From: Balanoglossus misakiensis
Taxonomy: Eukaryota > Hemichordata
Reading direction: 5' to 3'
Length of the DNA: 64,000 nt
Assembly: GCA_040954595.2 (NCBI GenBank)
Contig: CM082593.2
Location: forward strand, 10,664,001-10,728,000
Below the pieces are notes generated by a model that was not told the DNA's origin, did no database searches, and saw only the letters and a list, made by a program, of their open reading frames with translations. This document shows, piece by piece, positions 61,967-64,000 of the stretch (the stretch's first letter is position 1; every line of letters starts with the position of its first letter). Position numbers and translations under genes: made by a program.

Positions 61967-62740
61967 TTAATATAAAATTCGTACAGCATACAAGGGAACA
62001 TTCCTGTCGATGTGCTTGTTAATTATAACCAGTTTAAAGTGATTAACTCTGTCAAAAGCTTTTGAAGCATCCAGAAAACAAGTAAACACTGGTCTTCCAT
62101 TGCTGGTGTAGTAGCTAATGATTTCTTTAAATGCAAATAAACACAGGTCAGTTGAATGTTCTCGCTTGAAACCAAATTGTAAATAATGAGAGGTAAGAAA
62201 CTCCTCACAACGAAAAAGTAAAATATGCTCAAAAACTTTAGAGAAAACAGTTGCTAGTGCTATCGGCCGGTAGTTACTGGCATCACTACAAAGCTTAGTT
62301 TTATCCTTAATAATTGGAACTAAATTAACATTGATAGCCTCAGTTGGCAGGTAACCATGAACAATCATTGCATTAATACAACAAGTCAGAAAGGGTAAAA
62401 TAGAGGAGTCTGAGAATTTGAGGTGCTCAGCTAAAATATTGTCAATGCCAGCTGTCTTACCGTCAGGTAACTTATGTATAGCAGAAATTACTTCGTCTTC
62501 AGAAACATACATATCAGAAGAAAATTTAACATACTTCATTTTCTCCTCGATGTCATTTTTACCAGTCTGAGCCTGGACAGAATTCAAAATATCACTGAAA
62601 TGCTTGTGCCACATAATTGCAATTTCACTCTCACCAGTCGCTCCACCTACAGTGTCAGAAAGCGGCGTTTTTCTGCTAGTTTGCTTTCTGACTTCCTCCC
62701 AGAAGTCGTTCTGTTTGTGGCAGCGTAAATTATCAGCCAT
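61967..62740 (-). pseudogene. LINE ORF2 linker plus RT fingers and motif A (right copy)
   Basis: At 257 codons this is the longest surviving piece of the LINE. It runs from the linker (MADNLRCHKQNDFWEEVRKQ) through NYRPIALATVFSKVFE to motif A FLDASKAFDRVNH. It stops at a TAA contained in the TTAA at 61967-61970. The left copy is split into two frames over the same region by a loss of about 16 bp. This copy has about 6 extra bases near motif A (HFKLVIINKHIDRN). Confidence 0.86.
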
Positions 62741-62791
62741 CTTGTCAGCCCTATTTTGATTCTCAATCTTTTTACAAGCACGTAAAGCATA

Positions 62792-63139
62792 CTAAAAACG
62801 AGCTCTGGAAGATTTCATGGTTTCAAAAAGCGGGCCTTGTTTAGGTTTACCCACATTAACCCATAATAAAAACATGGAACGGGCATAGTCGTGACTTTCT
62901 TTTACAAAATCGTTCCAGCCAGGCACAACATGAACTTTCTGGTGAAACTTACGTCTAATGGTATCTTTTGCAGCACAATTCAATGCGTCCACAATACTAC
63001 TATAACAAGTATCAATTGCCTGTAAATGCGAAGGGTCTGTACAGTTCACATTAGTGCAGAATAACTCTTCGGATAAATTAATCTTATCAATCTTGGCTTT
63101 GGTACAACCGGTGTAGGCGGATATATTCTGCTGTGACAA
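62792..63139 (-). pseudogene. LINE ORF2, region after the endonuclease (right copy)
   Basis: Counterpart of 7003-7302, with HVVPGWNDFVKESHDYARSM. It reads through where the left copy stops and ends instead at a TAG after KSSRARF, where the left copy has AAG. Confidence 0.78.
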
Positions 63140-63400
63140 TTTTTTCCAATCAACTCGAAAATTACATTGCTTGAAGGAACTACTGCTGAAGCTTTCATCA
63201 GCAGAAGTGTTGAAATGAACCTCTATTGAAACAGGAATATGGTCGGAGTCAACAACATTGCAAAGACTCGAAATTGAAAGAACATTGCTATGAGAAATTT
63301 CAGTGGTAACACAGTAGTCAATCCAAACTCAGCGTAATTCAATAAAACGCCCTAACACAGCCTGAACTCCGATAATGTGTTGTCCCAAAATTCATTCCGT
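63140..63400 (-). pseudogene. endonuclease C-terminal remnant (right copy)
   Basis: Reads VVDSDHIPVSIEVHF with the SDH endonuclease signature. It shares with the left copy the TGA at 63329-63331, so that stop predates the duplication. Confidence 0.7.
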
Positions 63401-63403
63401 GGA

Positions 63404-63893
63404 AAATAATCACTGGTCTGTTTACGTATTTCAGCCGATTTTCCAAGGACTACTGCAACCCGCCAGAAGTGAGTAGCCTGCTAATGAGATCTCCACAACA
63501 TAACGTAATGACGGTCAAAGTCCGATGCCCCAGTGTCCGTCCTCAGCCCACCAAAAAAAGCGAAAAAATATTACAAAAATCTTCTTCTCAAAATCGACGT
63601 GGCCTAGGACTTTGAAATTTGGCACAGGGGATTTTGGCCACATGGTCTACAAAAATCGCGAAAAGAATTTACATGCCCCCATTAACGTGCAAATTAGGTC
63701 AATTTGAAAATTTCGCTCGATTATAGCAACAAAGTCACGTGACTAATTACAAATTCAAAGGGCTGGTGCACCAGTACTATGGGCCCCAACCACCGTGCCA
63801 AATTTGGAAGGCGCACCTGCCGGAATTTCAGAGAAAAACGGGCGCAAAAAAACGACTCAAGATGAAAGAAGACAAACTCCAGCAATAACAGAA
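63404..63893 (+). repeat. flanking direct repeat and shared non-coding repeat sequence, right block
   Basis: Homologue of 7567-8056, with scattered substitutions only. No protein family is visible in the conserved short frame at 63525-63707. Confidence 0.5.
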
Positions 63894-63925
63894 GGGGACC
63901 AAGCGCCTGAGGGCTCTTGGTCCCC
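63894..63925 (+). other. perfect 10-bp-stem hairpin, right copy
   Basis: GGGGACCAAG pairs with CTTGGTCCCC, identical to 8057-8088 and followed by CTAAAT. Conservation is explained by the duplication. Confidence 0.6.
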
Positions 63926-64000
63926 TAAATATGGGACTAAACTTGACAGATACCCGGAATATTTTCCTATTCAGGATACCTGGTTGCATTTCCACCTAAA

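Larger units (their letters stand above)
60191..63400 (-). mobile_element. dead non-LTR retrotransposon, right copy
   Basis: This copy keeps the 3' end that the left copy has lost. On the minus strand the C-terminal coding region runs to a stop near 60309, followed by a 3' UTR with AATAAA (60208-60213) and a short (ATT)n stretch (about 60192-60204). It is interrupted by a TTAA element at 60420-61214. Removing that element brings two parts of one frame together. About 2.4 kb of LINE remains, shorter than a full-length element, with the 5' end missing inside the endonuclease. Confidence 0.87.
59309..64000 (+). repeat. duplicated block, right copy (pairs with 3264-8163)
   Basis: The satellite stops at ATCATGG and the sequence continues directly as CAGGTGTCAAAGG, the homologue of position 3265. 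From there to the end of the window it is collinear with the left block, apart from the insertions and deletions listed under the left copy. It lacks the LINE fragment and the 576-bp MITE, and keeps their empty sites. It probably continues past the window end. Confidence 0.92.

Overview
This window is eukaryotic, non-coding and repeat-dominated. It holds spliced remains of a hAT-transposase-like (ZNF862-like) gene, decayed non-LTR retrotransposons with microsatellite tails, several small TTAA-flanked DNA transposons, and one very large satellite array. The mix suits a marine invertebrate, most plausibly a non-vertebrate deuterostome (hemichordate, echinoderm or cephalochordate), but the species cannot be fixed from sequence alone. 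No intact host gene was found.

Layout. (1) 1-1490: anonymous sequence with a small foldback and a dispersed repeat. (2) 1497-2586: three exons of a ZNF862/hAT-like pseudogene with frameshifts. (3) About 2680-8160: an old repeat domain built partly of diverged ~245-bp tandem units. It carries a dead non-LTR element on the minus strand, a second 5'-truncated non-LTR fragment (3398-4250) and a 576-bp TTAA-flanked MITE (5579-6154). (4) 8163-12572: mostly anonymous, with two related foldback MITEs (8820-9139 and 9778-10068), a GACA/GTCA-type microsatellite and one weak candidate exon. (5) 12573-59309: about 46.7 kb of one head-to-tail satellite with a ~78-bp monomer (about 27% GC, on the order of 600 copies). 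It is organised into nested higher-order repeats of about 0.34, 2.1, 2.7, 3.6, 3.9 and 8 kb, and I saw no foreign insertion inside it. (6) 59309-64000: a second copy of the 3264-8163 block, roughly 98% identical where I sampled it, starting abruptly at the satellite edge and running off the window.

The two flanking copies act as a natural before/after pair. The left copy has the LINE fragment and the 576-bp MITE where the right copy has clean empty sites. The right copy has a 795-bp TTAA element with 128-bp perfect terminal inverted repeats inside the dead LINE, in a stretch that the left copy has lost by a deletion of about 408 bp. Two premature stops in the LINE are shared by both copies, so the element was already dead before the duplication.

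Because the monomer is close to 26 codons, the array produces many open frames of 60-151 codons on both strands. These are a by-product of the period and should not be annotated as proteins. The most interesting objects are the satellite itself (hierarchy, CpG-type variant sites, phased A/T tracts), its precise junction with the duplicated block, and the reciprocal TTAA insertions.
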